Program-made: the position numbers and the translations under genes | Shown here: in pieces, positions 28,812 to 40,796 of the stretch | Numbering within the stretch: position 1 is the stretch's first letter | Layout of the letters: every line of letters starts with the position of its first letter | Notes under the pieces: generated by a model | Database searches by the model: none | What the model was told of the DNA's origin: nothing | What the model saw: the letters and a program-made list of their open reading frames with translations, nothing else | Assembly: GCF_003987135.1 (NCBI RefSeq) | Contig: NZ_PIPJ01000001.1 | Span: 186,001-250,000 of the forward strand | DNA: 64,000 nt | Direction of reading: 5' to 3' | Source: Aliidiomarina iranensis | Lineage (GTDB): Bacteria > Pseudomonadota > Gammaproteobacteria > Enterobacterales > Alteromonadaceae

Positions 28812-29973
28812 ACCGCAGTTAAAAGTTGCCGCCACTTATATGCGTGGCGGTACTAGCAAAGGTGTTTTCTTTCGCCTCGATGATTTGCCGGCGGCGGCAC
28901 AGCAACCGGGGCCTGCCCGCGATAGCTTGCTGTTACGCGTAATTGGTAGCCCTGATCCTTATGGTAAGCATACCGATGGTATGGGTGGGGCTACGTCGAG
29001 CACCAGCAAAACCGTTATTTTATCGAAAAGCGGAAGCGCCGAGCACGATGTTGATTATCTCTTTGGCCAAGTTTCTATCGATAAGCCATTCATTGATTGG
29101 AGTGGTAACTGTGGCAACCTTACCTCTGCGGTAGGCTCTTTCGCGGTAACCAGCGGCCTTATTGATGCGAGCCGAGTTCCGGAAAATGGCACAGCGGTGG
29201 TGCGCATTTGGCAGGCGAATATTAAAAAAACCATTATTGCACATGTGCCGATTACCAATGGCAAAGTGCAAGAAACCGGTGATTTTGAACTCGATGGGGT
29301 AACATTCCCATCTGCTGAAGTGCCGATTGAGTTTATGGATCCAGCCGACGGTGAAGGCTCAATGTTCCCTACCGGCAATGTGGTTGATGAACTGCATGTT
29401 CCAGGCGTGGGTACATTCCAGGCCACCATGATTAATGCCGGTATCCCAACGATTTTCGTGAATGCAGCCGATATTGGTTACACCGGCACAGAGCTGCAGG
29501 GAGCTATCAATGAAAGCCCGGAAGCACTCGCGATGTTCGAGAAATTACGGGCATACGGCGCGAAACACATGGGTTTAATTCAATCCCTTGAAGAAGCCGA
29601 AGCACGCCAGCACACGCCAAAAATCGCTTTTGTAGCGCCGCCGGTAAGTTATGTTTCTTCCAGTGGAAAAAACATTGATGCCGCCGATATTGATTTGAAT
29701 GTGCGGGCACTTTCAATGGGTAAGCTACACCACGCCATGATGGGCACAGCCGCAGTTGCTATCGGCACTGCGGCCGCGGTTCCTGGCACCTTGGTGAACT
29801 TGGCCGCTGGTGGCGGTGATCGAACAGCGGTTACTTTTGGCCACCCTTCGGGTACCTTACGCGTGGGAGCGGAAGCCAAGCTTGTAGATAGCGAATGGCA
29901 AGTAACGAAAGCGATTATGAGCCGCAGCGCACGCGTGCTCATGGAAGGTTGGGTTCGCGTACCTGAAGTATAG
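28804..29973 (+). CDS. prpF: AcnD-accessory protein / 2-methylaconitate isomerase PrpF
   Basis: A 389-residue protein with the diaminopimelate-epimerase-like fold that isomerises 2-methylaconitate so AcnD/aconitase can use it. The N-terminus MRGGTSKGVFF is diagnostic of PrpF. ATG 28804 lies inside the end of acnD with an eight-base overlap, showing translational coupling. It is the last gene of the operon; a strong terminator follows at 30081-30127. Confidence 0.94.
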   Translation: MHKPQLKVAATYMRGGTSKGVFFRLDDLPAAAQQPGPARDSLLLRVIGSPDPYGKHTDGMGGATSSTSKTVILSKSGSAEHDVDYLFGQVSIDKPFIDWSGNCGNLTSAVGSFAVTSGLIDASRVPENGTAVVRIWQANIKKTIIAHVPITNGKVQETGDFELDGVTFPSAEVPIEFMDPADGEGSMFPTGNVVDELHVPGVGTFQATMINAGIPTIFVNAADIGYTGTELQGAINESPEALAMFEKLRAYGAKHMGLIQSLEEAEARQHTPKIAFVAPPVSYVSSSGKNIDAADIDLNVRALSMGKLHHAMMGTAAVAIGTAAAVPGTLVNLAAGGGDRTAVTFGHPSGTLRVGAEAKLVDSEWQVTKAIMSRSARVLMEGWVRVPEV

Positions 29974-30038
29974 GTATTATGTTTGCGCGCTTGTAAGGGA
30001 AAAAAGCGCGTAAGTGTCGGTGTTGGAGCTTTGCGCAG

Positions 30039-30090
30039 AATGCCGGCTTAAAATGTCGGTTTGGAATGCTAGCGTAAAATGCCTCTTTGC
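30039..30090 (+). repeat. Four degenerate 13-base tandem units
   Basis: Units of 13 bases each begin with AATG(C/T) at 30039, 30052, 30065 and 30078, in the spacer between prpF and its terminator. They are diverged but in strict register. Confidence 0.7.
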
Positions 30091-30127
30091 ACGGCCACGC
30101 TTTGTGGTTGGTGCAAGGAGGCTTTTT
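30081..30127 (+). terminator. Terminator of the prp operon
   Basis: Twelve-base stem GCCTCTTTGCAC/GTGCAAGGAGGC (one G-T pair) with an inner hairpin GCCAC/GTGGT in the loop, followed by TTTTTA. Confidence 0.82.
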
Positions 30128-30162
30128 ATAAGCTCGGTTTAATTTGTAGCCCGAAACGTGCG

Positions 30163-30663
30163 TTAGCCAATCACATGATAACCAGCCCAATCGGGTTCTA
30201 AGGCTTGGATGCCACCATCTTGATGTAAGTGAATGTGCCAGCCACCAAGTAAATCAACCGCTAAACAATCATCCACATTATATAAATCATCTTTGTGTTG
30301 CTCCACGCTATCGGTAAGCAAGCGGCCTTTGGCAATACGTTTGGCCTCTTCTGCGGTTTTGGCAACACAGAGAGTGAAATCATGGAATTCGGGTATGCGG
30401 CCAGGGTAATAGCCACCAAAGTTCACGAACCAAAGTTTTTCAGGTTGTTCTTTTGGCTGCTCGCTTAATTCAATTTGATAGCCATCCACATGATGAACAG
30501 CTAAGTAGCTATCAAGGTGCAAGCCTTTTACGGTTCCAAACCATTGCTGGCGCAATGCGGGGTAGCAATCTTCGATTGTTTCGCCAACGACAAAACGAAT
30601 ATCGTGCAACTCTATGTTTGCGTTCGGTGCCGTACCGCCTAAATAAACCATAAATAGCTGCAT
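30163..30663 (-). CDS. DUF1543 domain protein
   Basis: A 166-residue soluble protein matching DUF1543: MQLFMVYLGGTAPNANIELHD at the start, and two related halves each with a W-F-x-x-x-x-G segment (QQWFGTVKGLHLD and WFVNFGGYYPG). The function of the family is unknown. A good AAGGAA ribosome site precedes the ATG. It follows the unknown membrane protein gene by 11 bases on the same strand, so the two are probably cotranscribed. Confidence 0.82.
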   Translation of the reverse strand: MQLFMVYLGGTAPNANIELHDIRFVVGETIEDCYPALRQQWFGTVKGLHLDSYLAVHHVDGYQIELSEQPKEQPEKLWFVNFGGYYPGRIPEFHDFTLCVAKTAEEAKRIAKGRLLTDSVEQHKDDLYNVDDCLAVDLLGGWHIHLHQDGGIQALEPDWAGYHVIG

Positions 30664-30674
30664 TCTGTTTCCTT

Positions 30675-31976
30675 TTAATCAGACCAACGCGTGATAAGCC
30701 GACCGAGAGTTTCGAAGAAGCCGAGATTAAAGCGGCCAAAACGATGGAATACCCGCCACGCCGCATACAAGGCAAAAACAGCATGCCAGAAGAACCCAGT
30801 GTGTTGGTAGATCGCTTTTACCATAGCCACCGCATTCAAAGATTTGATCATTTCGATGTACGCCGGGTGGTAGCCGAATGCAAAACCACCCAAAACCGCC
30901 AATACAATAAAAAATAGAACTATTTCAATGGCAGCTATCCAAATGATGCTGATGAATTTAGGTAGTTCCCAGCTAGGCCTTTTAAAAAACGAAGGCGAAG
31001 ACCTTTTCGAATTGGTGGGGGCTGAAGCATAATAGCTAATCCAAGCATAACCCCCTTTATCACTATCTAGCCAGGATTCTTGAGATTCATAGAACACGGG
31101 GTCAGTGTACTCATAATCTTGAACCGCGAATATTTTATCCCACCATAGTTTCAAAAAGCGGTAACAAGCGCGTGCCACCAAAAACAACGCGGAATGAAGA
31201 ACTAAAATCCAAAACAACCGAATAATTTGCGATTCGTTAAGAGCAGGCACAAAGATGGTTGCTATTAACGCTGCAAAGAAGAGAATGACAAACAGGGTTG
31301 GCGCTACTTTAGATTTTAACCTTCGGTTGACACGTAGAATACTACTTACGAAAAATACATTGTGAGCCTCATACTGTTCATAAGATTTATTGTGCTTGAT
31401 GAAAACATCCGGCCTACCCTTGGTTGCAATCAACACGAAGCTATAGAGCACGTAGCCAAACAGTAAAATGAGTGTATTGATTATCATGCTTACGGGTGAA
31501 TGAATTGTTTCGTCAGCTACAGTGCCCGCCGGAAAAGTAAACGAGCGGATAAACTGAATGAGCAGGTGATTGTGAAAACTAAATTGCAAGGATTCTGTGT
31601 AAGCGGCCCACCCCAAATTAATGATACCCAGTGCGGAGTTAACCAGGGTTACGGCGAGTAACCCAATAGACGCGTATAAAAACAGCACAGTGAAGAAAAA
31701 GCGCGTTTCAAAGCGAAAGGTTGTTGGGATTATTTCGCCATCGTAATCAAGAAAAACAAATTTGTTTATGATGGGTTGGAAAAACATAAAGAACAGCATG
31801 GGCCAAGCCCAAAAGGCCAAAGTTTTTACCGCTCTCTCAGTGGCAAAGCCAAGCATGCCGGTAAACTCAGGACGTAATTGAAAAACACTAAATTCTAACC
31901 AGAATGCCATGAGTAACGCGGTGATCAGTAACAAATTCCGATTCAGTTGGCGCATATGGCGGCGGTAAACTTCCAT
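30675..31976 (-). CDS. Unknown multi-pass membrane protein
   Basis: I do not recognise this 433-residue protein. It has about nine or ten hydrophobic segments, starting near residue 13, with clusters at ~40-75, ~95-125, ~165-190, ~225-270 and ~350-420. The final helices are flanked by aromatic residues (YHPAYIEMIKSLN, YQHTGFFWHAVFALYAAWR). A hydrophilic stretch around 295-340 (YEYTDPVFYESQESW) lies between membrane regions. No catalytic motif is evident. The start has GGAG five bases upstream. It is the first gene of a two-gene unit with the DUF1543 gene and divergent from katG. Confidence 0.75.
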   Translation of the reverse strand: MEVYRRHMRQLNRNLLLITALLMAFWLEFSVFQLRPEFTGMLGFATERAVKTLAFWAWPMLFFMFFQPIINKFVFLDYDGEIIPTTFRFETRFFFTVLFLYASIGLLAVTLVNSALGIINLGWAAYTESLQFSFHNHLLIQFIRSFTFPAGTVADETIHSPVSMIINTLILLFGYVLYSFVLIATKGRPDVFIKHNKSYEQYEAHNVFFVSSILRVNRRLKSKVAPTLFVILFFAALIATIFVPALNESQIIRLFWILVLHSALFLVARACYRFLKLWWDKIFAVQDYEYTDPVFYESQESWLDSDKGGYAWISYYASAPTNSKRSSPSFFKRPSWELPKFISIIWIAAIEIVLFFIVLAVLGGFAFGYHPAYIEMIKSLNAVAMVKAIYQHTGFFWHAVFALYAAWRVFHRFGRFNLGFFETLGRLITRWSD

Positions 31977-34468
<2,492 letters not shown>

Positions 34469-34485
34469 TTCAACTCTCGTTAGTG

Positions 34486-34515
34486 AAAAAAGGAGCGCAT
34501 AGCGCTCCTTTTTTA
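34486..34515 (+). terminator. katG terminator
   Basis: Eight-base stem AGGAGCGC/GCGCTCCT with loop ATA, flanked by an A-run and six T residues; it may act in both directions. Confidence 0.88.
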
Positions 34516-34590
34516 TTGGTATTTTAAATACAACTGAAGGTGCTAGTGCATACATTTTACGGAAACACTTTTACTAAATACTCCTGATCG

Positions 34591-35796
34591 CTAAATGAAT
34601 ACAGCTTGGTTCCGGCCATTCTCTTTGGCCTGATAGAGCGCCTTGTCGGCATCGCTGAGTAAACTATGAAAATCTAGGTGCTGAGCGTTGCGGAGCACGC
34701 CACCAATGCTTACCGATAATGAAATGGTGTGGTTGTCGATTTCTAGGGGGTTCTCAGAGATATTTTTGCATAATCTTTTACTTAAGTTTTTAGCGGCTGT
34801 TGATGTCACTCCAGGAAGCGCGATAGCAAACTCCTCACCACCTACGCGCGCAATGATATCTGTATCGCGCAGGGCTTGTTTTAGCTCGTTAGCCACCCAG
34901 CGTAAACATTCATCACCAATGGCGTGGCCCCAGGTGTCGTTCACATCTTTAAAGTAATCCAAATCAACCATGAGCACACACACCGGTGAGCCCTCTATTT
35001 TAGCTTGCGCAAAAGCCTTATCTGCTTGCAGAAAAAAGGCACGCCGATTACTGAGCCGCGTGAGATCATCAATATTTGCTAGCTCAACAAGGCGCTCTTC
35101 AGTTTTCGAGAAAACTAACAAGGGAAACATCAGCGCTGTTGTAGTGGTGAGCAATAAATGGCTGATGAAAGTAGTGTGCAGCATAAGATCTAAGTTGAAT
35201 CCGGCTGAGCTGGAAACCGTGCTGGCAACAATACCAGTATCTAGTTCAGCCGCGGTAAGTGCTGCTGGTGCGGTGATTAAACTCATAGCCATAGCACCGG
35301 CCTGTAAGAGCATGGTTAGGATGTGTAATGCGAAAAATAATGAAAGAAGCCTTTGGGGCAACTGCGTGGATGCCTTAATGTTGACCAATAGGTAAAGAGC
35401 CCAGGCGAACAAACCGGCGATAATCAGGGAAGTGAAAGGGGCCATCCATGCAAAAATAGGCACCAATGCGGCTAACATGATAGCCATGATGAGTACAAAG
35501 CGAACTTGTAATTGCCAACTTTTCGCACTGCGCCGGGCGCGGAAGTGTTGAACGCCTTTAACAGCAAGCAGTGGCGCGATAATAAGGAGTAGCGAGGCAA
35601 GCCAATGAGTGAGCAAAATCGCTTCAATATAATTACGCGCCGCAGCTAACAGGCCGCCAATAACGAACACCCAGCAAGAGATAGCCCAATATAGGAAGCA
35701 CCGTTGCTTTAATCGTAACCGGTAGATAACTAATAGAAGCCCGCCGAGTACAAGGTTAAGCAATAAAATAATAGCGATAAGCGTTGGTAAATGCAC
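34591..35796 (-). CDS. Membrane-bound diguanylate cyclase
   Basis: A 401-residue protein with seven or so transmembrane segments in residues 1-230 and a C-terminal GGDEF domain. The active site GGEEF (319-323) and inhibitory site RDTD (310-313) are intact, so it should make c-di-GMP with product inhibition. No recognised sensory domain other than the membrane region. The start is GTG at 35796 with AGGAG upstream. Single-gene unit. Confidence 0.9.
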   Translation of the reverse strand: MHLPTLIAIILLLNLVLGGLLLVIYRLRLKQRCFLYWAISCWVFVIGGLLAAARNYIEAILLTHWLASLLLIIAPLLAVKGVQHFRARRSAKSWQLQVRFVLIMAIMLAALVPIFAWMAPFTSLIIAGLFAWALYLLVNIKASTQLPQRLLSLFFALHILTMLLQAGAMAMSLITAPAALTAAELDTGIVASTVSSSAGFNLDLMLHTTFISHLLLTTTTALMFPLLVFSKTEERLVELANIDDLTRLSNRRAFFLQADKAFAQAKIEGSPVCVLMVDLDYFKDVNDTWGHAIGDECLRWVANELKQALRDTDIIARVGGEEFAIALPGVTSTAAKNLSKRLCKNISENPLEIDNHTISLSVSIGGVLRNAQHLDFHSLLSDADKALYQAKENGRNQAVFI

Positions 35797-35958
35797 CGAA
35801 ACGGCTCCTGAATATGATATCTTGAGCGGTGTTTTGTAGCACCGATATACTTTATAGTTACAGTAATTATTGGCATAGATAAAGGCCGATAGCCGTTGCG
35901 CTTAATTATCGGAAATTTACCTTAAAACTTGAACATCGGTATTAAATAGAAGCCCGCC

Positions 35959-36834
35959 ATGTCGAACTTAGTAGAAAAACGTTTAAATAAGTACATTAGT
36001 GAGAGTGGTATTTGCTCTCGCCGCGAGGCGGATCGGTTTATTGAACAAGGGAATGTATTCATAAACGGCCGCCGTGCAGTGATGGGTGAAAAGGTTGGGC
36101 CTAATGATGAAGTGAGAGTAAATGGCCAGCTGATTGAATCACAAAATAAAGATGGTTTTGTATTTATAGCTTTGAATAAACCTGTGGGGATTGTGAGCAC
36201 TACCGATTCCGCTGAAAAAGCGAATATGGCTGATTTTGTAAACCATGAAAAACGTATTTTCCCAATAGGAAGGTTGGATAAAGATTCCCAAGGATTAATT
36301 TTTCTTACCAGCAACGGTGATTTGGTAAACAAAATTTTGCGCGCTGGTAACAATCATGAAAAAGAATATGTGGTTACCGTAAATAAACCAATAACGGATG
36401 AATTTATTCAGGGTATGCGCAGCGGTGTGCCCATACTCGGTGAAGTAACCAAACGATGTAAAGTAACGAAAATATCCCGATTTGTGTTTAAGATTATTTT
36501 AGTACAAGGTTTAAATCGGCAGATTCGCAGAATGTGTGAACATTTTGGTTATGAAGTGAAGAAGCTTGAGCGTATTCGCATTATGAATATTGAGTTGAAA
36601 GGCTTGGGTATTGGTGAATGGCGCGATTTAACCAAGCAAGAGTTAGATATATTGTTGAAATCGGTGGCGCATTCATCGTCGGAAGCTCCTCCCGGACATA
36701 GAAAACGAAAACCACGGCCTGAGAATCGGAAAAATACTCGGGCAAAGTTTGATGCAAGTAAAGGTGCCAGTGAAAAGCCAAAGCGGCGGCCAACTCGGAG
36801 TTTGATTCGCAAAGCGATTAAAAAGAACTCATGA
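35959..36834 (+). CDS. rluF: 23S rRNA pseudouridine(2604) synthase
   Basis: A 291-residue RsuA/RluF-family pseudouridine synthase. An N-terminal S4 RNA-binding domain (1-60) is followed by the catalytic domain with [10 protein letters not shown], catalytic Asp107. The C-terminal ~60 residues are basic and disordered ([20 protein letters not shown]), as in E. coli RluF. It modifies U2604 of 23S rRNA. It is convergent with the small gene at 36892. Confidence 0.9.
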   Translation: MSNLVEKRLNKYISESGICSRREADRFIEQGNVFINGRRAVMGEKVGPNDEVRVNGQLIESQNKDGFVFIALNKPVGIVSTTDSAEKANMADFVNHEKRIFPIGRLDKDSQGLIFLTSNGDLVNKILRAGNNHEKEYVVTVNKPITDEFIQGMRSGVPILGEVTKRCKVTKISRFVFKIILVQGLNRQIRRMCEHFGYEVKKLERIRIMNIELKGLGIGEWRDLTKQELDILLKSVAHSSSEAPPGHRKRKPRPENRKNTRAKFDASKGASEKPKRRPTRSLIRKAIKKNS

Positions 36835-36891
36835 AAAAGCGCTGCTGCCAAACGCTACTTTAAACCTTATTTTCAAGCCCTAAGCCGTTTA

Positions 36892-37218
36892 TTACTCTGG
36901 GCAAAGCCCTTTGAGTAATAGCGGCATTTGCCGGAATTTGCGGCCCTCGTAACTATCTTCCATCACTCGGCGTTCCATTTCTTCCGGGTCTTCGGTAACG
37001 GCCAATAGATATTCAAAGCGAGTAATTGCCGCTTTCGCCGATTTGGGTAAATGTTTTTTCTGCTGATAATGAGCAAGATTTTCCCGCAAGATTTCTATGC
37101 GCTCAGGCGCTTGCTTTAAACAGCTAAAGGCTTGCTCAAAGTAGCTCAAATTTTCTGGTTTTGGCTTGCGTTCACGTTGTGGCCGGCGATTGCGAACTGG
37201 ATAATAAGGCTGATTCAT
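36892..37218 (-). CDS. Small conserved-looking protein of unknown function
   Basis: A 108-residue basic, mostly helical soluble protein that I do not recognise. The N-terminus is proline/arginine-rich (NRRPQRERKPKPE), followed by helices with regular charged residues. No signal peptide or metal motif. Codon use is like its neighbours and it is convergent with rluF, which supports a real gene, but product evidence is absent. Confidence 0.55.
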   Translation of the reverse strand: MNQPYYPVRNRRPQRERKPKPENLSYFEQAFSCLKQAPERIEILRENLAHYQQKKHLPKSAKAAITRFEYLLAVTEDPEEMERRVMEDSYEGRKFRQMPLLLKGLCPE

Positions 37219-37279
37219 AATTACCGTAAAGGTTACAAAGGTATTAGTTTGTGTTTACAAGCTAACTTGCCATTTAGAT

Positions 37280-38737
37280 CTATAGCTCAGGCGCTTGGAA
37301 CCGATAGCCTAACTGCTCTAATACTGCGCCGAGTGCGAATAAGTGCTGCTCATGATGATGCGGCGCGCTAAGGGATAAGCCCACTGGCAGACCGTTAGCA
37401 TTTAAACCCGCTGGTACGGTTAACACAGGGTGCCCAGTGAGGTTGTAAAACGCTACGAAGGGAAAACAGTAATCAAGATAGGGGATAGCTTCGCCATCTA
37501 ACATAATTTTATGATGCTTGTGGTTATGGGGGAATGCGGGGCCTAAAGCCGTGGGGCTCAAAACGCTATCACATTGGCTAAATAGTTCGTTTACTTCGGC
37601 AATTAGTTGTTCTCGAGCTGCAAGCGCCGAACTGAAAGCCTGGGCATCTAAACTCAAGCCGCGCTTCAATTCCTCACTAGCTGGCAATCGCGATGCTTTC
37701 AATGCCGGATTAAATTTCCAATGAAAAATCTTCCGCACTGGCCAGGCAAGGTTTAAGCCCAGCATAAAGCCAAATAATGTGGCCCAAACCTTAATCATGC
37801 GTTCAGCTAAATCATTATCGATAGTAATTCTTACTGTTTTTGCGCCCGCCGCCTCAACTTTATTGCGCATGGCTACCATCGCTCTTTGCACATCGCTGCC
37901 CGCTTGTAGGCCCATTAACGTATCGAAGTAGCCTATGGTGCAGCCTGTTAACGGCTTTTCTGCAGAAGGGTTAATAACACTCGGTTGAGTATCGATCGGT
38001 AAATACCGTAACCGCTGCCAATCGGCTTGATAAAGCACGTTGTAGGCGAGTTGAAGGTCGGCAACGGAACGTGCCAGCGGGCCGGTATGGTTCATAACAC
38101 TAATGCCAATATTCTTTTCTGGATACGGCGGCACATGGCCATCGGAGGCATAACCATTCTCGGTGGGCTTCAGGCCGAACAAACCGCAAAAGCTCGCCGG
38201 GTTACGAATTGAACCGCCAATATCGCTGCCAAGCTCGAAGCACGAGAGCCCGGCGGCCACTGCAGCAGCACCACCGCCAGTGCTACCACCCGGAGTATAA
38301 TCAAGGTTAAACGGGTTGTTGGCGGTTGGATACAGAGGGCCGAATGTTTGTGCATCAGCCAACAGCGTAGGTACGTTGGTTTTGCCAAGAATAACCGCAC
38401 CGGCATCGAGCAGGCGCTTCACTAAAATAGAGGTTTCGTTGGCTTGGTAGGCGCGCTTGGGTGGAAAGTTCAAGGTAGTAGGTGTATTTGCCCAAAGAAA
38501 GCACTCTTTAATTGATATGGGCACACCATGTAAAAGCCCAAGGGGTTCATTGTTTATTTGGGCCAAATCGCGGTTGCGAGCAGCAGCACGAGTGGCGGTA
38601 CTATTTTCATAAACGAAGGCGTTTAAGCTGGGATTCAGTGTTTTTATTCGGCTTAGGTGAAATTCTGTGGCTTCTGCACTCGTTAACTCACCGTGTTGAA
38701 TAAGGCGTGCTACCTCATTTGCTGTTAAAAACTTCAT
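37280..38737 (-). CDS. Amidase signature family hydrolase
   Basis: A 485-residue amidase-signature enzyme. The Ser-cisSer-Lys triad is visible: Lys77 (GVPISIKE), Ser152 (GGSTGGGAAA) and nucleophile Ser176 (GSDIGGSIR). It hydrolyses an amide, possibly fatty-acid or aryl amides; it is not GatA because no gatB/gatC lie nearby and the C-terminus differs. ATG 38737 follows GAGGA. Single gene, divergent from proteorhodopsin. Confidence 0.9.
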   Translation of the reverse strand: MKFLTANEVARLIQHGELTSAEATEFHLSRIKTLNPSLNAFVYENSTATRAAARNRDLAQINNEPLGLLHGVPISIKECFLWANTPTTLNFPPKRAYQANETSILVKRLLDAGAVILGKTNVPTLLADAQTFGPLYPTANNPFNLDYTPGGSTGGGAAAVAAGLSCFELGSDIGGSIRNPASFCGLFGLKPTENGYASDGHVPPYPEKNIGISVMNHTGPLARSVADLQLAYNVLYQADWQRLRYLPIDTQPSVINPSAEKPLTGCTIGYFDTLMGLQAGSDVQRAMVAMRNKVEAAGAKTVRITIDNDLAERMIKVWATLFGFMLGLNLAWPVRKIFHWKFNPALKASRLPASEELKRGLSLDAQAFSSALAAREQLIAEVNELFSQCDSVLSPTALGPAFPHNHKHHKIMLDGEAIPYLDYCFPFVAFYNLTGHPVLTVPAGLNANGLPVGLSLSAPHHHEQHLFALGAVLEQLGYRFQAPEL

Positions 38738-39053
38738 GTTGAATCCTCACAATCAATCTTTCAGGGCGGCCAACTGCCACTTTCAGTTGCTTGGGCGTTT
38801 AACGGAGTTCGTTAAATTGAATTAACGCAAGCGGCCAGCTTGCTTCAACTAGCTACCATGAACAATGAAAAGCAAATATTCAACGAATTTATATCTTCCA
38901 TTGTGTGATCTTTAATAGCGAAAGTTAATTATATGTAAAGGCTGCGTATAAAAATCGATCAAACTGTTTTTATGCTCGCCGCATTTTGCTCACCTTTTCG
39001 GCTCTTGAGCGGTTACAGCCTGAGGTGAAACTTTACATTATACGAGGTGCATT
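38738..39053. other. Intergenic region upstream of proteorhodopsin
   Basis: A 316-base stretch between the divergent amidase and opsin genes. It must carry the opsin-operon promoter. I see no tRNA, repeat or convincing -35/-10 pair; TTATAC near 39037-39042 lies too close to the ATG for a normal leader. A GAGG ribosome site lies just before ATG 39054. Confidence 0.5.
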
Positions 39054-39830
39054 ATGACCGTTAAATTTAAAAAATGGCAGGCAGTAATGGCTCCATCGTT
39101 ACTGCTGCTCGTTCCCGGTAGTGCTAATGCCGCAAACTTGCAGCCCGACGATTTCGTTGGGATTAGTTTCTGGCTGATATCGATGGCCCTTGTGGCCGCT
39201 ACGGTGTTTTTCCTTTGGGAGACGCAAGCTGTATCGAATAAATGGAAAACATCGTTAACTGTATCAGCACTGGTAACACTCATTGCCGCATTCCATTATT
39301 TCTATATGCGAGATGTTTGGGTGGCTACAGGCGAATCGCCAACCGTGTATCGCTACATTGATTGGCTCCTCACGGTGCCATTATTGATGATTGAGTTTTA
39401 CCTGATCTTACGGGCTATCGGTGCCGCAACGTCGGGTATTTTCTGGCGCTTACTCGTAGGTACCTTGGTGATGCTAATTGGTGGTTACTTGGGCGAGGCT
39501 GGCTACATCAACCTCTACGTAGGTTTTGTAATTGGTATGCTAGGTTGGTTCTACATCCTATACGAAGTGTTCTTCGGTGAGGCTGGCAAAGCAGCTGCTG
39601 CGAAAGCACCACCTGCGGTTAAATTTGCGTATTCAGCCATGCGTTGGATTGTAACTATCGGTTGGGCTATCTATCCCTTGGGATATGTACTCGGATACAT
39701 GACAGGTACTGCCGATGAAGCAGCACTGAATATCGTGTACAACCTAGCTGATGTTGTGAACAAAATCGCATTTGGCTTGTTAATCTGGTACGCAGCAACA
39801 ACTGTGAGCAATTCAGAAGAAAGCCGTTAA
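39054..39830 (+). CDS. Proteorhodopsin, green-tuned outward proton pump
   Basis: Seven-helix light-driven proton pump of 258 residues with an N-terminal signal (SLLLLVPGSANA). Key positions, aligned to marine proteorhodopsin: His81 (partner of the proton acceptor), Arg100, proton acceptor Asp103, Thr107, proton donor Glu114 (the DTE triad in RYIDWLLTVPLLMIEFYLIL), and retinal Lys237 in VVNKIAFG. The spectral-tuning residue is Leu111, which predicts green absorption. The retinal pathway genes follow on the same strand. Light would thus add to the proton motive force, likely aiding survival when carbon is short (inference). Confidence 0.97.
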   Translation: MTVKFKKWQAVMAPSLLLLVPGSANAANLQPDDFVGISFWLISMALVAATVFFLWETQAVSNKWKTSLTVSALVTLIAAFHYFYMRDVWVATGESPTVYRYIDWLLTVPLLMIEFYLILRAIGAATSGIFWRLLVGTLVMLIGGYLGEAGYINLYVGFVIGMLGWFYILYEVFFGEAGKAAAAKAPPAVKFAYSAMRWIVTIGWAIYPLGYVLGYMTGTADEAALNIVYNLADVVNKIAFGLLIWYAATTVSNSEESR

Positions 39831-39839
39831 AAGGGAAAG

Positions 39840-39872
39840 TGGCAAGTGGGCCTCACTTGAGGCCGCTTGCCA
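39840..39872 (+). promoter_or_regulatory. Hairpin between opsin and crtE genes
   Basis: Two stacked stems, TGGCAAG/CTTGCCA and GGCCTC/GAGGCC, with loop ACTT and a small internal mismatch. There is no T-run, so it is more likely an attenuator or RNA-stability element than a full terminator. It could make opsin mRNA more abundant than the carotenoid message. Confidence 0.62.
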
Positions 39873-39899
39873 GATTTCGATCAAATTATGGAGGCTTTT

Positions 39900-40796
39900 A
39901 TGAGCAGCTCTGTACTAAACGATAGATCGAACATTGACCACATGCTCTTTGAATGCGAGCGCATTCTGAGCAACTGCATGAGCCAGCAATATGAATCGTT
40001 GAGCGCGGCCTGGGCTCATCATTTTTCTGCTAAGGGCAAGCGTTCACGCATGCGATTGGCACTTTCTACCAGTTCCAATTTGGGCCTTACTAGCCAACAA
40101 AGCGAATGTTTAGCGATTGCTTGTGAATTAGTACATCAAGCATCGTTAATTCATGATGATTTAATGGATGCCGATGCGAGCCGGAATGGGAAAGCAACTG
40201 TTTGGCGCAAGTATGGCCAAGCAACCGCAGTGTGTTTAGGCGATGCGTTATTGGTAGAAGCCATGTTCCAGCTATCCTGCACACCCGATATTTCTGCGGT
40301 TACCCGCCAAGCCCTGATTCGGCTGGTTCGTGATTCTGTGCAAGCCGCCGCTGAAGGCCAAATTGATGATTGTGATATTAGTAAACTGCATAACTTTAGC
40401 TATTCGGATTATTGCACTGCGGTGCAAAATAAATCAGGTGCCTTGTTTGCCATGCCGGCGATAGGCGCAATGTTGGTGAAGCATTCGGATAATAGTGAAA
40501 TAGAACGAGCTATTGCAGGTTTTTCAGAATTTGGCATTGCATATCAATTGCTTGATGATTGGAAAGACAGAGAGGTGGATAAAGATCGCCGCTTGAATGG
40601 CTATTGGCTTTTGGACCGCACGAATCCGGACGCAGCCGAAGTTTCACTGCGAACTGCGGTAATCAAGCATTTGGATACCGCCGATAAAATTCTGAGCACT
40701 TTGCCACATGCGATTTATCAAAGTTTTTCAGAAATCCGCGATGAGATGTTGTTGAAACTGCCCGAACTAAAAACTGATTTAGAGGTTGTGAATTAA
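39900..40796 (+). CDS. crtE: Geranylgeranyl diphosphate synthase (polyprenyl synthetase family)
   Basis: A 298-residue trans-prenyltransferase that extends farnesyl or dimethylallyl diphosphate to GGPP, the C20 precursor of carotenoids. Both aspartate-rich motifs are present: DDLMD (86-90) and DDWKD (219-223). ATG 39900 has GGAGG five bases upstream; a TTG 33 bases earlier is unsupported. Its stop overlaps crtI by one base (TAATG). Position in the crt operon supports GGPP rather than FPP as product. Confidence 0.92.
   Translation: MSSSVLNDRSNIDHMLFECERILSNCMSQQYESLSAAWAHHFSAKGKRSRMRLALSTSSNLGLTSQQSECLAIACELVHQASLIHDDLMDADASRNGKATVWRKYGQATAVCLGDALLVEAMFQLSCTPDISAVTRQALIRLVRDSVQAAAEGQIDDCDISKLHNFSYSDYCTAVQNKSGALFAMPAIGAMLVKHSDNSEIERAIAGFSEFGIAYQLLDDWKDREVDKDRRLNGYWLLDRTNPDAAEVSLRTAVIKHLDTADKILSTLPHAIYQSFSEIRDEMLLKLPELKTDLEVVN

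Noticed and set aside
39002-39053. Sigma-70 promoter just before the opsin gene
   Set aside because: Candidate -35 and -10 hexamers have poor matches or wrong spacing; no confident call is possible by eye.
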